This document shows positions 18,408-27,406 of a DNA stretch of 64,000 nucleotides, piece after piece. The DNA lies in contig JBMHDL010000010.1 in the NCBI GenBank assembly GCA_049889415.1, positions 62,001 through 126,000 on the forward strand, written 5' to 3'. How positions within the stretch are numbered: the stretch's first letter is position 1; the number at the start of each line of letters is the position of its first letter. This DNA comes from JAYQKL01 sp049889415. GTDB taxonomy: Bacteria > Pseudomonadota > Alphaproteobacteria > RS24. The translations under genes and the position numbers were made by a program. Under the pieces are notes generated by a model that saw nothing but the letters and a program-made list of their open reading frames with translations, was not told the DNA's origin and made no database searches.

Positions 18408-20012
18408 ATGGCAACAGAACACGCAGCAGACGGACATCACGAAGACCACCCGACGGGCTGGAAGCGCTTCGTATATTCAACCAACCACAAGGACATCGGT
18501 ACCATGTATCTGATTTTCGCCATTATTGGCGGAATCATCGGCGGTGCGATGTCAGTGGTGATGCGGATGGAACTTCAGGCGCCAGGCGACGGTGTGCTCG
18601 GAGGTGACCACCATCTGTATAACGTTCTGGTTACGGGTCACGGCCTTATTATGATTTTCTTCATGGTCATGCCGGCCATGATCGGCGGTTTTGGAAACTG
18701 GTTCGTGCCATTGATGATCGGCGCGCCTGACATGGCGTTTCCGCGTATGAACAACATCTCCTTCTGGCTGCTGCCGGCAGCATTTGCGCTGCTGATGATG
18801 TCGATTTTCGTTGAAGGCCCGCCCGGGCAAAACGGCGTCGGCGGCGGCTGGACCATATACCCGCCATTGTCCACATCCGGACAGCCCGGACCGGCGATGG
18901 ATTTGGCGATTTTCGCCCTGCATGTCGGCGGTATCTCCTCGATTTTGGGTGCCATCAACTTCATTACGACGATTTTGAACATGCGTGCACCGGGCATGAC
19001 CCTGCACAAAATGCCGCTGTTCGTCTGGTCCGTTCTCGTCACGGCCTTCCTGCTGTTGCTGTCCCTGCCGGTTCTGGCAGGCGCCATCACCATGCTGTTG
19101 ACTGACCGTAACTTCGGCACCACCTTCTTTGACCCCGCCGGCGGCGGTGATCCGATATTGTACCAGCATTTGTTCTGGTTCTTCGGTCACCCTGAAGTGT
19201 ACATTCTGATCCTGCCGGGCTTCGGTATCGTCTCCCATGTGGTCTCCACCTTCTCCCGCAAGCCCGTCTTTGGTTATCTGGGCATGGCTTACGCCATGGT
19301 CGCCATCGGCGGCGTGGGCTTTGTCGTTTGGGCGCACCATATGTATACAGTCGGCATGTCCGTTGACACACAAGCCTATTTTGTCGCGGCAACCATGGTG
19401 ATTGCGGTGCCGACAGGCATCAAGATCTTCTCTTGGATCGCCACCATGTGGGGAGGCTCGATTGAGTTCAAGACACCTATGTTATGGGCGCTGGGCTTTA
19501 TCTTCCTGTTCACACTTGGCGGCGTGACCGGCGTAATGCTGGCCAATGCGGGTGTTGACCGGTCTTATCATGACACCTACTTTGTCGTGGCCCACTTCCA
19601 CTACGTGCTGTCTCTTGGGGCCGTCTTCGCCATTTTCGCGGCCTGGTATTACTGGTTCGGCAAAATGTTCGGAGTCAATTATTCCGAATTCATCGGCAAG
19701 CTGCATTTTTGGGTAACGTTTATCGGCGTGAACCTGATTTTCTTCCCGCAGCATTTCCTGGGAATGGCCGGCATGCCGCGCCGATATGCGGATTATCCTG
19801 ATGCCTTTGCCGGTTGGAACTATGTTTCATCCATCGGTAGCTACATTTCATCGGTCGGTGTGCTGATTTTCCTCGTTGGTGTCGTTCATGCCTTCGCCAA
19901 GGGTGAAAAAGCCGCCAATAACCCATGGGGTGAGGGTGCGGATACGCTGGAGTGGACCTTGTCCTCCCCGCCGCCGTTCCACCAGTTCAGCGATTTGCCG
20001 AAAATCAAATAG
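18408..20012 (+). CDS. coxA: cytochrome c oxidase subunit I (aa3 type)
   Basis: Catalytic haem-copper subunit, about 12 membrane helices, 534 residues. Signs of an A1-type proton-pumping oxidase: GHPEVYILILPGFG with the D-channel glutamate, GAPDMAFPRMNN with the D-channel entry aspartate, the K-channel lysine in VPTGIKIFSW, HHMYTVG for CuB and HDTYFVVAHFHYV for the haem ligands. AAGGAG precedes the ATG. The electron donor cytochrome is not encoded in this window. Confidence 0.97.
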   Translation: MATEHAADGHHEDHPTGWKRFVYSTNHKDIGTMYLIFAIIGGIIGGAMSVVMRMELQAPGDGVLGGDHHLYNVLVTGHGLIMIFFMVMPAMIGGFGNWFVPLMIGAPDMAFPRMNNISFWLLPAAFALLMMSIFVEGPPGQNGVGGGWTIYPPLSTSGQPGPAMDLAIFALHVGGISSILGAINFITTILNMRAPGMTLHKMPLFVWSVLVTAFLLLLSLPVLAGAITMLLTDRNFGTTFFDPAGGGDPILYQHLFWFFGHPEVYILILPGFGIVSHVVSTFSRKPVFGYLGMAYAMVAIGGVGFVVWAHHMYTVGMSVDTQAYFVAATMVIAVPTGIKIFSWIATMWGGSIEFKTPMLWALGFIFLFTLGGVTGVMLANAGVDRSYHDTYFVVAHFHYVLSLGAVFAIFAAWYYWFGKMFGVNYSEFIGKLHFWVTFIGVNLIFFPQHFLGMAGMPRRYADYPDAFAGWNYVSSIGSYISSVGVLIFLVGVVHAFAKGEKAANNPWGEGADTLEWTLSSPPPFHQFSDLPKIK

Positions 20013-20041
20013 GCGGATGAAGTGACGAAAGGCGTTTGACC

Positions 20042-20965
20042 ATGTCAGACAGCTCAAAAAATATGTCCAAGGCTTCTGAGCCGGTTTCCGACAAGGATGC
20101 CGGCTCTGCAGCTGACTATTTTGAACTGCTGAAACCGCGGGTCATGTCGCTGGTCGTCTTTACAGCCCTGATCGGCATGGTGGTTGCGCCGGGTGGTCTG
20201 CATCCGGTGATTGCCTTTGCCGGATTGGTGTTCATCGCCATTGGTGCCGGCGCTTCTGCCGCTTTGAACATGTGGTATGATGCCGATATTGACGCCTTGA
20301 TGTCTCGCACGTCTGAACGGCCTATTCCGTCCGGTCGCATTGACAGGGAAACGGTTCTGGCTTTCGGACTTTGGCTTTCGGGCATTTCAGTTTTCTGCCT
20401 CGGCGCTTTCGTCAACTGGACGGCTGCAGCTTTGCTTGCCTTCACCATATTCTTCTATGCCGTAATTTACACCATGTGGTTGAAGCGCAGCACACCCCAG
20501 AATATCGTCATTGGCGGCGCTGCCGGTGCTTTTCCGCCGATGATTGGCTGGGCCGTGGCGACCGGAGAGATCAGCCTGTATTCAATTGTCCTGTTTGCTA
20601 TCATTTTCTTCTGGACGCCGCCGCATTTTTGGGCGCTGGCCTTGCTCAAGAATGACGAATACAAATCTGTTGGGGTCCCCATGTTGCCGGTCACCGCGGG
20701 GGAACGGGTAACCAGAAACCAGATCATGGTCTATGCGCTTGTCATGTCCGGCACCGCTATTTTGCCTTACGCCATGGGCTATGCCGGAATGTTTTACGGC
20801 CTGACGGCGCTTTCTTTGAATGCCATCTTTGTTGTTTTGGCTGTTTGGCTGTTTCTCACCAAGCCGGAAACTACCGGCAAGCCGGCGAAATTCCTTTTCG
20901 CCTATTCCATATTTTACCTGTTTCTGCTGTTTGCGGCTTTGCCGGCGGATCTGCTGATTGGATAA
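20042..20965 (+). CDS. ctaB: protoheme IX farnesyltransferase (haem O synthase)
   Basis: UbiA-superfamily membrane enzyme that farnesylates haem b to haem O, needed for the haem a of the neighbouring oxidase. The first aspartate motif reads NMWYDADIDALMSRTSERPI and about nine hydrophobic helices follow. ATG 20042 has GAAAGGCG upstream; a TTG two codons earlier is less likely. Haem A synthase (ctaA) is not in the window. Confidence 0.95.
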   Translation: MSDSSKNMSKASEPVSDKDAGSAADYFELLKPRVMSLVVFTALIGMVVAPGGLHPVIAFAGLVFIAIGAGASAALNMWYDADIDALMSRTSERPIPSGRIDRETVLAFGLWLSGISVFCLGAFVNWTAAALLAFTIFFYAVIYTMWLKRSTPQNIVIGGAAGAFPPMIGWAVATGEISLYSIVLFAIIFFWTPPHFWALALLKNDEYKSVGVPMLPVTAGERVTRNQIMVYALVMSGTAILPYAMGYAGMFYGLTALSLNAIFVVLAVWLFLTKPETTGKPAKFLFAYSIFYLFLLFAALPADLLIG

Positions 20966-20968
20966 GTG

Positions 20969-21145
20969 ATGACACCTGACAAGAACAAATATGAACGTGA
21001 CGAGATTGAGTGGGATGAAGAACTGCTTGCCAAACGCCGTCGGCGTGCAAAAGTCACAGGCTTTTTGCTGGGTGCTTTTGTCGTCCTGTTTTTCCTGATT
21101 ACACTTGTGCGCCTCGGCGCCAATGTCGTGAACCGCCCCCTTTAG
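20969..21145 (+). CDS. small CoxF-like membrane protein of the cox operon
   Basis: A 58-residue protein: a charged N-terminal half (KNKYERDEIEWDEELLAKRR) then one membrane helix (about residues 30-48). It begins 3 bases after ctaB and ends 9 bases before ctaG. Small single-helix proteins at this place in alphaproteobacterial cox operons are called CoxF and are thought to act in oxidase assembly; the assignment here rests on position, size and topology. Confidence 0.72.
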   Translation: MTPDKNKYERDEIEWDEELLAKRRRRAKVTGFLLGAFVVLFFLITLVRLGANVVNRPL

Positions 21146-21154
21146 GACTCGCTG

Positions 21155-21757
21155 ATGACGCAATCCCATAACCAGACAAGTCAGGAGCTTCACGCAAAAC
21201 AGCGCCGTACGCTGGCCGCCTGTGTCGGTGGTGTGGCTGTGATGCTTGGACTTGCCTATGCCTCGGTGCCCCTTTATGACCTTTTTTGCCGAGTAACCGG
21301 GTTTGGCGGCACAACGAACAGGGCGTCGGAAGTGTCCCAACTGGTTGGAGACAGAGTCATAAAAGTCCGCTTTGATGCAAGCCTCAACCGCCGGATGCCA
21401 TGGGATTTTGAGCCTCCGGAAGATAATGTTTCCCTCAAGGTCGGGGAGACCGGTCTGGCCTTTTATCAGGCACACAATCCGACATCCGAGCGTATCACCG
21501 GTACGGCGACCTATAATGTGACGCCGCAAAAAGCCGGTTATTATTTTTCAAAAATTGACTGCTTCTGTTTCACAGAGCAGGTGTTGGAGCCCGGACAGAC
21601 AGTCAATATGCCGGTAACCTTCTTCATTGATCCGGAAATCGTCCATGACAGGGAAATGGATGATGTCAAAACCATCACATTATCTTATACTTTTTTCCGA
21701 TCAGAAAAAACGGCGGCGGATCAAACCGGCGTCAAGAGTGAAAGCCCGAAAGGATAG
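21155..21757 (+). CDS. ctaG: cytochrome c oxidase assembly protein CtaG/Cox11
   Basis: Periplasmic copper chaperone for the CuB site of subunit I. 200 residues with one N-terminal membrane helix (about 20-40), VPLYDLFCRVTGFGG just after it, and the copper-binding CFCF motif (in KIDCFCFTEQ), followed by the MPVTFFIDPEI signature. Lies between coxF and coxC, as expected. Confidence 0.95.
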   Translation: MTQSHNQTSQELHAKQRRTLAACVGGVAVMLGLAYASVPLYDLFCRVTGFGGTTNRASEVSQLVGDRVIKVRFDASLNRRMPWDFEPPEDNVSLKVGETGLAFYQAHNPTSERITGTATYNVTPQKAGYYFSKIDCFCFTEQVLEPGQTVNMPVTFFIDPEIVHDREMDDVKTITLSYTFFRSEKTAADQTGVKSESPKG

Positions 21758-21771
21758 CAAAGGGATTGAAT

Positions 21772-22605
21772 ATGGCTGATGCACACGCAAAAAATCATGA
21801 TTATCATTTGGTTGACCCCAGCCCGTGGCCTTTTATCGCGTCCGTGAGCGTGTTTGTTCTGGCGGTTGGCGCCGTCATGTACTTTCATGATTATTCACAT
21901 TGGGTCATGACCATCGGCTTTGCCGGTGTTCTTTATGTCATGTATGGCTGGTGGCGTGATGTTATCCGGGAGGCCAATTCCGGCGACCACACGCCTGTGG
22001 TGCAACTTCATCACCGCTATGGCATGATTATGTTTATCGCCTCCGAGGTGATGTTTTTTGTTGCCTGGTTCTGGGCCTATTTTGACGCCAGCCTGATGTA
22101 TGACCACCCATTGCAGGAATTGCGGACGGAACTGACCGGCAGTCAGTGGCCGCCGCAGGGCATTGAGACCTTTGACCCCTGGCATTTGCCCCTGATTAAC
22201 ACACTCATCCTTTTGACCAGCGGCACCACCGTTACCTGGGCGCACCATGCGCTGCAGCATGATGACCGCGAAGGGTTGAAATGGGGCTTGATCCTGACCG
22301 TTGCGCTCGGCGCCCTGTTTTCAGTTTTTCAGGCATATGAATATGCCCATGCGACCTTCGGTTTCTCCGGCCATATTTATGGTGCAACTTTTTACATGGC
22401 GACCGGTTTTCACGGCTTCCACGTGCTGGTCGGCACCATTTTCCTGCTGATTTGCCTGATGCGTGCCCTGAATGGCGAATTCACCTCGAAACAGCATTTC
22501 GGCTTTGAGGCCGCGGCCTGGTATTGGCACTTTGTCGATGTCGTGTGGCTGTTCCTGTTTGTGGTGATCTATGTCCTTGGTGCCGGAACGATTGCCGCCC
22601 ATTAA
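21772..22605 (+). CDS. coxC: cytochrome c oxidase subunit III
   Basis: Seven-helix structural subunit of the aa3 oxidase, 277 residues. SEVMFFVAWFWAYF, the GTTVTWAHHAL segment and the C-terminal FGFEAAAWYWHFVDVVWLFLF motif are diagnostic. ATG 21772 has AAAGGGA upstream; the TTG two codons earlier is less likely. No DUF983 gene, often next in related operons, follows; instead there is a hairpin and then surf1. Confidence 0.96.
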   Translation: MADAHAKNHDYHLVDPSPWPFIASVSVFVLAVGAVMYFHDYSHWVMTIGFAGVLYVMYGWWRDVIREANSGDHTPVVQLHHRYGMIMFIASEVMFFVAWFWAYFDASLMYDHPLQELRTELTGSQWPPQGIETFDPWHLPLINTLILLTSGTTVTWAHHALQHDDREGLKWGLILTVALGALFSVFQAYEYAHATFGFSGHIYGATFYMATGFHGFHVLVGTIFLLICLMRALNGEFTSKQHFGFEAAAWYWHFVDVVWLFLFVVIYVLGAGTIAAH

Positions 22606-22632
22606 GGGCTTGCTCCTAACACCCGAAAAACG

Positions 22633-22666
22633 GGGGGTGCCTGCAAACGGCATCCCCTGTTTTGTT
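22633..22666 (+). terminator. terminator-like hairpin between coxC and surf1
   Basis: GGGGGTGCC (22633-22641) pairs with GGCATCCCC (22649-22657) over nine pairs with one G-U, a 7-base loop, then TGTTTTGTT. The stem is strong and a T-rich stretch follows, so it may partly terminate or stabilise the coxBAC transcript before surf1-thrC. Confidence 0.6.
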
Positions 22667-22674
22667 GAGTTCTC

Positions 22675-23421
22675 ATGATCAGGTACCCGCAAATACTTCC
22701 CGCAATGTTCAGTCTTTTGGCCTTTGGGGTTTTGATGATCCTGGGCAATTGGCAAATGGCGCGTCTGGCATGGAAGGAAGCGTTGATTGACCGGGTAGAG
22801 ACGCGGCTTCAGGCCCCGCAAATCATGCTGCCCGGCGCTGGTGTCTGGTCGACTCTTGCCCGTGATGATTTCGATTATCAGCCTGTGCGTCTGACGGGAA
22901 GATTTGATCATGATGGTGAAATTCATTGGTATGCAGGCACATTTGAGGGGCGCACAGGCGTGCAGGTCATTACGCCTTTTCTGCTCGAGGATGGCGGCGT
23001 GGTACTGGTCAATCGTGGTTTTGTCCCGGATATGCTGAGGAGTCCGGAGCAACGTCTGCAGGGCCAAATCGGTGGCGTTGTGTCCGTATCAGGTTTGATG
23101 CGATGGCCAAGTGAACGCAGTCGTTTTGATGCGCCCGATAATCCGGAGCAGGGCTTGTTTTTTGTTAAAGATCTTGACGCAATGTCAGCCAGCGCGGGTC
23201 TGGTTACGGCGCCATTTTTTGTTGAGCTTGATGCAAAAAGCTCTGTTGCGGGCGGGCCGGCGGGGGGTCAGACACGGGTCAGCTTCTCAAACCGGCATTT
23301 GGAATATGCTTTGACCTGGTACGGGCTTGCGGTAACACTTGTCATTATTTTCATTTTATGGCAAGTCGTGCCAAGTCTTGGCAAAAGGCGGGATGACGGC
23401 ACCGCCCCAATGGATGAATGA
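22675..23421 (+). CDS. SURF1 family cytochrome oxidase biogenesis protein
   Basis: Assembly factor linked to haem a insertion into subunit I. 248 residues with the family topology: one membrane helix at each end (about 8-25 and 220-238) and a periplasmic domain between. LGNWQMARLAWKEALI after the first helix, the PVRLTGRFDH segment and VNRGFVP are characteristic, as is NRHLEYALTWYGLA before the last helix. The hairpin upstream may lower its expression relative to coxBAC. Its stop is one base before the thrC ATG. Confidence 0.93.
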   Translation: MIRYPQILPAMFSLLAFGVLMILGNWQMARLAWKEALIDRVETRLQAPQIMLPGAGVWSTLARDDFDYQPVRLTGRFDHDGEIHWYAGTFEGRTGVQVITPFLLEDGGVVLVNRGFVPDMLRSPEQRLQGQIGGVVSVSGLMRWPSERSRFDAPDNPEQGLFFVKDLDAMSASAGLVTAPFFVELDAKSSVAGGPAGGQTRVSFSNRHLEYALTWYGLAVTLVIIFILWQVVPSLGKRRDDGTAPMDE

Positions 23422-23422
23422 C

Positions 23423-24820
23423 ATGAAATATGTAAGCACACGCGGACAGGCTCCGGTACTGGATTTTGAAGATGCTCTGCTGGCTGGTCTGGCCCTGGAT
23501 GGCGGTCTTTATGTGCCTGAAAGCTGGCCACGGCTCAGCCCGGAAATTTTGGCTGAATTTAAGGGTAAAGCCTATGCGGATGTCGCGTTTGACGTGCTCT
23601 CGCCTTTTCTTGGCCCTGATTACGACCTGACCCGTTTCCGGAACATTGTTCAGGAAGCCTATGCCTGTTTCACAGTTGATGAGGTTGCGCCGCTTGTCCC
23701 TCTTGGTGGTCGTCATCACCTTCTGGAACTGTTCCATGGCCCGACTATGGCCTTTAAGGACATTGCCATGCAGTTGCTCGCGCGCCTGATGGACGACGCC
23801 CTGTCCCGCCGCGGGCAGCGCGCCACGATTGTCGGCGCCACCTCCGGGGATACCGGCGGCGCGGCGATTGAGGCGTTCAGGGGACGAGACTCTATTGATG
23901 TCTTCATTCTATATCCAGAGGGCCGGGTGTCTGATGTCCAGCGCAAACAGATGACCACCCCGACAGACGCTAATGTACACGCAGTGGCGGTACAGGGGAC
24001 ATTTGACGATTGTCAGGCTTTGGTGAAGTCGATGTTCAATGATGTTCATTTCCGCGACCGTGTCGGGCTGGCCGGGGTCAACTCGATCAATTGGGCAAGG
24101 GTGATGGCACAGACGGTCTATTATTTCACGGCCTCAGCCAAATTGACCGGCACCGCAGAGCCGGTCGGGTTTTCTGTGCCGACCGGGAACTTCGGTGATA
24201 TTTTTGCCGGTTATGTCGCCGCGCAGATGGGGTTACCGGTTGCACAGTTGATGATTGCGACCAATGTGAATGATATCCTCGCCCGCGTTCTGGACACCGG
24301 GGTTTATGCTATTGGCGAGGTGGTTGCCACGGCCAGCCCGTCCATGGACATTCAGGTATCGAGCAATTTTGAACGCCTGTTGTTTGAGGCGTCAGACCGC
24401 GATGATGCGCTGGTGCGTGAATTGATGCAGCAATTGCGTGATGACAAGACTTTTACCTTGCCGGATAACATTGTCTCGAAAATGCGTGAGCAGTTTGCTG
24501 CGGTCAGGATTGATCAGGAACAGATGGCTGATGTAATGAATCAGGTCAAACATAACACCGGCATGGTGATTGATCCGCATACAGCCATTGGCGTCGGGGC
24601 GGCCTGGCAATCAACTCTGGATGAGCAAGTTCCCATGGTGACTCTGGCGACGGCCCATCCGGCGAAATTTCCGGCCTCGGTAGCGCAGGCCTGCGGTGAA
24701 GCAGTACGGGAGCCTGACCGGGTCACGCAGATGATGCAACTGCCTGAGCGCTCGGATCTGCTGGCGAACGAACTCACAGCCGTGCAGAATTACATTGCCG
24801 GCAAAAGTCGCGCTGTTTAA
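23423..24820 (+). CDS. thrC: threonine synthase
   Basis: PLP enzyme converting O-phosphohomoserine to threonine. 465 residues from ATG 23423: the N-terminus MKYVSTRGQAPVLDFEDALL is typical, the PLP lysine is in GPTMAFKDIAMQLL (about residue 112), and ATSGDTGGAAIEAF and PTGNFGDIFAGY bind cofactor phosphate and substrate. The frame extends upstream into surf1 but not plausibly. Apparently the last gene of the oxidase operon; homoserine kinase lies at 28.3-29.3 kb. Confidence 0.96.
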   Translation: MKYVSTRGQAPVLDFEDALLAGLALDGGLYVPESWPRLSPEILAEFKGKAYADVAFDVLSPFLGPDYDLTRFRNIVQEAYACFTVDEVAPLVPLGGRHHLLELFHGPTMAFKDIAMQLLARLMDDALSRRGQRATIVGATSGDTGGAAIEAFRGRDSIDVFILYPEGRVSDVQRKQMTTPTDANVHAVAVQGTFDDCQALVKSMFNDVHFRDRVGLAGVNSINWARVMAQTVYYFTASAKLTGTAEPVGFSVPTGNFGDIFAGYVAAQMGLPVAQLMIATNVNDILARVLDTGVYAIGEVVATASPSMDIQVSSNFERLLFEASDRDDALVRELMQQLRDDKTFTLPDNIVSKMREQFAAVRIDQEQMADVMNQVKHNTGMVIDPHTAIGVGAAWQSTLDEQVPMVTLATAHPAKFPASVAQACGEAVREPDRVTQMMQLPERSDLLANELTAVQNYIAGKSRAV

Positions 24821-24865
24821 CAAAAACTCCTCGCCACCACTGTTTGAATTTGGCAATCTTACGGG

Positions 24866-25801
24866 ATGACCGTGAGACATTTATATGCTTTTTCTGCGCT
24901 ATGGCTTTGGGTGTTGGCTGTCATGCTCGGCCCGTCGCAAAAAGCGTATGCCCTGGATGTTGTCCTGGTCTCGGATAATTTACGGGTAATGAACATCACC
25001 CAAAGCGTGAGTCGCATATCACCCGATCAGACCGATTTCGCCATACAAAACACCAGTGACATCGCCATTGCATTTGAACTGCATATTTCCGGGCGGGATG
25101 TCTTTCATGAGGTTTTTTTGGGGCGGGAGCACTTGCCCGGTCATGACAGCTATCGTTTGATCGGGTCGGATGACACAGAGTTGCCGCCACTTTCAGGTGA
25201 TCACCTGTCTTTCAGATTGACGTTGCAGCCCGGCGAGGTAAAGCGGTTTTTGCTGATCGGGCCGTTGTCCCAAAATCCTGCATTATGGTTATGGGACAGG
25301 CATTATCTCAAACAGGTTGAGGTGCGAACCGCCAGTTTCAGGAAACTGCTTTTGTTGACTGTCGCCTTTTTTGGTGTGCTGTGTATCCCGACAGCCGTCA
25401 TCCATCGGCGCAAGCGGTTCGTCATGCCGTCCATTCTGGCTTTGATTTTCGGCATGCTGTTATATTTGCGCTGGGAGTATGACCGGACGGCGGACGGACT
25501 GTCTGAACTGCGCGGGTTGATGGTGCTGGCGGTGGTATATATCTTTTTCGCCCACCGTGCCCTGAACAGGGTGCCATGGACGGAAAGGCGGTATTGGCGG
25601 ACGGTGATTTTCCTGTTGGATCTGCTCTTGGTTGCCGTAACAGGAGGCTGGATACTGCATTATTTCAGTCCGTTTTATGTTGATGGGTTTATGGCTGAAC
25701 GGCTGGAAATGCTGCTGGCCATGGTCCCGATATTGCTGTGTTTGGCCGTGATCCTGTATCTGCTGCCCCAGTCGCTCAAGCCGAGCCCTGATCGGAACTG
25801 A
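24866..25801 (+). CDS. unrecognised membrane protein with exported N-terminal domain
   Basis: 311 residues that I cannot assign to a family. Visible features are a signal peptide (1-29, ending KAYA), a domain of about 130 residues rich in beta-type segments (30-158), and five likely membrane helices (161-179, 186-201, 216-230, 246-266, 281-300) with a short basic tail. This layout resembles the sensing half of 7TMR-DISM receptors, but there are fewer helices and no kinase, cyclase or other output domain. The gene follows thrC by 45 bases and its end overlaps algH on the other strand by 26 bases. Codon use looks like that of its neighbours. Confidence 0.75.
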   Translation: MTVRHLYAFSALWLWVLAVMLGPSQKAYALDVVLVSDNLRVMNITQSVSRISPDQTDFAIQNTSDIAIAFELHISGRDVFHEVFLGREHLPGHDSYRLIGSDDTELPPLSGDHLSFRLTLQPGEVKRFLLIGPLSQNPALWLWDRHYLKQVEVRTASFRKLLLLTVAFFGVLCIPTAVIHRRKRFVMPSILALIFGMLLYLRWEYDRTADGLSELRGLMVLAVVYIFFAHRALNRVPWTERRYWRTVIFLLDLLLVAVTGGWILHYFSPFYVDGFMAERLEMLLAMVPILLCLAVILYLLPQSLKPSPDRN

Positions 25802-26342
25802 GCAGGCCCGGGTCTATGCCCATCAGGGTCATGGCGGCCTGATATTTTTTTTCAGCAGTGATGGTGAAAATCAGATCTAGGTTAAACGGGCAGACCAGCC
25901 AGACATTTTCCTGTAATTCATTTTCCAGCTGACCGGGGCCCCACCCGGAATATCCCAACAGGGTGATGGCGTTTTCAAGCGGATGACGCGAGCTAATGAC
26001 TTCCAGCACATCCAATGTTGCGGTAACGCCGATTTCACCGTTTGGACTGAATATTGTGGTGTCGCTTTTGTAACTGCTGTCATGCAGGACGAAGCCGCGT
26101 CCGGTATCGACTGGACCGCCGATGAAGACGGGGGCCGCGCTGTTTTCTGAGGCGTCCGGCATGTCAAGGCTTTCCAGAATGTCGGCAAGTGTGATGTCTT
26201 CCGCAGGCTGGTTGAGGACAAAACCCATGGCTCCCTCTGCATTGTGTTCATGAAGGTAAATGATAGCGGTTTCAAAGCGCCTGTCGCTGATGCCGGGCAT
26301 CGCCAGGAGCACTTGACCCGCGAAATATTGTGTCTGCGTCAT
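25776..26342 (-). CDS. algH: YqgE/AlgH family protein (DUF179)
   Basis: 188 residues, start ATG 26342 with AGGGTGA upstream. The N-terminus FAGQVLLAMPGISDRRFETA, then YLHEHNAEGAMGFVLNQP, FIGGPVDTGRGFVLHD and LLGYSGWGPGQLENEL, are the DUF179 signatures. The biochemical role is not settled; the name AlgH comes from a regulatory effect on alginate in Pseudomonas. Divergent from the DsbD-like gene with 72 bases between. The open frame extends to 26687 but that part lies antisense to the neighbour. Confidence 0.92.
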   Translation of the reverse strand: MTQTQYFAGQVLLAMPGISDRRFETAIIYLHEHNAEGAMGFVLNQPAEDITLADILESLDMPDASENSAAPVFIGGPVDTGRGFVLHDSSYKSDTTIFSPNGEIGVTATLDVLEVISSRHPLENAITLLGYSGWGPGQLENELQENVWLVCPFNLDLIFTITAEKKYQAAMTLMGIDPGLLSSDQGSA

Positions 26343-26414
26343 CTGTTTCACCCTAAAGCCAAACCGGCTTCGAGTAAAAGGTGCAAACATCAAAAAAATC
26401 GCTATCATGGGATT

Positions 26415-27344
26415 ATGAAAGCTCGGTTCAGTTTTTTTGTGTTGATCCTTTTGCTGGTCAAGCCCGCAGCGGCGGTTGAATCCCCTCTGGTGCTTGGTAA
26501 ATGGCAGGAGCAGGGGCCAGCTAAAATGCGTTTGCTGGCCGGGCAAACTCCTGACGGAAGGGCGGGGTTTGGGGTTGAAATACGCCTCGAACCGGGCTGG
26601 CGTACCTATTGGAAATACCCCGGTGGGTCCGGCATAGAGCCGCTCCTCAATTGGGCCGGTTCCGCAAATTTCAAGCCACAAGGTCAAATATTTGAAACAC
26701 CAATGCGGTTTTCGGACTCGGCCGGCGACTATTTCGGATATGAAGCGGGTACGCTGATCAGCATCCCGGTTGAGGTGATGCAGACGCGTTTGCGCCCTGA
26801 TCCCGAACCCTATCTGGCTGAAGACGGTGTAACCGAAATTGTTCCGCCGGCTTTAAGCTGGGAGGAGGCCATCATCTATACAGGGAAAGCCTTGCCCCCC
26901 GGCGGGCTTTTGGATGTCCGCCTGAAGGTTGATATCGGCGTCTGTCAGACGGTCTGTCTGCCCTTGAGCTTCAATTTTGCCGGAACATTGCCGCAGACAG
27001 ATTTTGCATCAGAGCGGTTTCAGTCGGCATTTGAGCGCCATGTCAAGGCTTTGCCGAAGCCGGCCGGTGAAAGGCTGCAAGTTGACAATCTGACCTTTGA
27101 CGGGGTTTCTCTAAATATGGTTGTTCTTGGCAGGGAGCTTTTGAACCCCGAAATCATCATTGCCGGCGGCCCTTTAGACAGGTTTGAAGCGCCTGTCCAT
27201 CTTGGCCGTGATGAAACGGCCTATCTTGTCAGCATTCCGGCCTGGGCTGGTCTGGATGCGCCTTTTATTGGACGTGAACTGGAAATGGTCATAGTCAATG
27301 GCAGCCATGCCGTGACGCAAAAAATTACCGTACAAAGCCCCTAG
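26415..27344 (+). CDS. stand-alone DsbD alpha-like periplasmic protein
   Basis: 309 residues with a signal peptide (about 1-20) and an immunoglobulin-like domain related to the N-terminal alpha domain of DsbD/ScsB. The redox pair appears as C177-QTV-C181 (in GVCQTVCLP). GWRTYWKYPGGSGIEP near residue 61 is typical of this family. There is no membrane electron-transfer domain or C-terminal thioredoxin domain, so a separate partner must reduce it if it acts in disulfide exchange. The start is ATG 26415, where the signal peptide begins. Next to algH and a peroxiredoxin, a common alphaproteobacterial grouping. Confidence 0.82.
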   Translation: MKARFSFFVLILLLVKPAAAVESPLVLGKWQEQGPAKMRLLAGQTPDGRAGFGVEIRLEPGWRTYWKYPGGSGIEPLLNWAGSANFKPQGQIFETPMRFSDSAGDYFGYEAGTLISIPVEVMQTRLRPDPEPYLAEDGVTEIVPPALSWEEAIIYTGKALPPGGLLDVRLKVDIGVCQTVCLPLSFNFAGTLPQTDFASERFQSAFERHVKALPKPAGERLQVDNLTFDGVSLNMVVLGRELLNPEIIIAGGPLDRFEAPVHLGRDETAYLVSIPAWAGLDAPFIGRELEMVIVNGSHAVTQKITVQSP

Positions 27345-27406
27345 ACCTTGTTTTTTTCTCAGGAACATTATTCTATTAACCATCTTATTCAAATTGGGAG
27401 ATCATG

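Noticed and set aside
18552..19373. 273-codon open frame antisense to coxA
   Set aside because: Histidine- and glutamine-rich shadow of a membrane protein gene; no recognisable domain.
20582..21529. 315-codon open frame antisense to ctaB-coxF-ctaG
   Set aside because: Covers three well-supported genes on the other strand; composition is that of a shadow frame.
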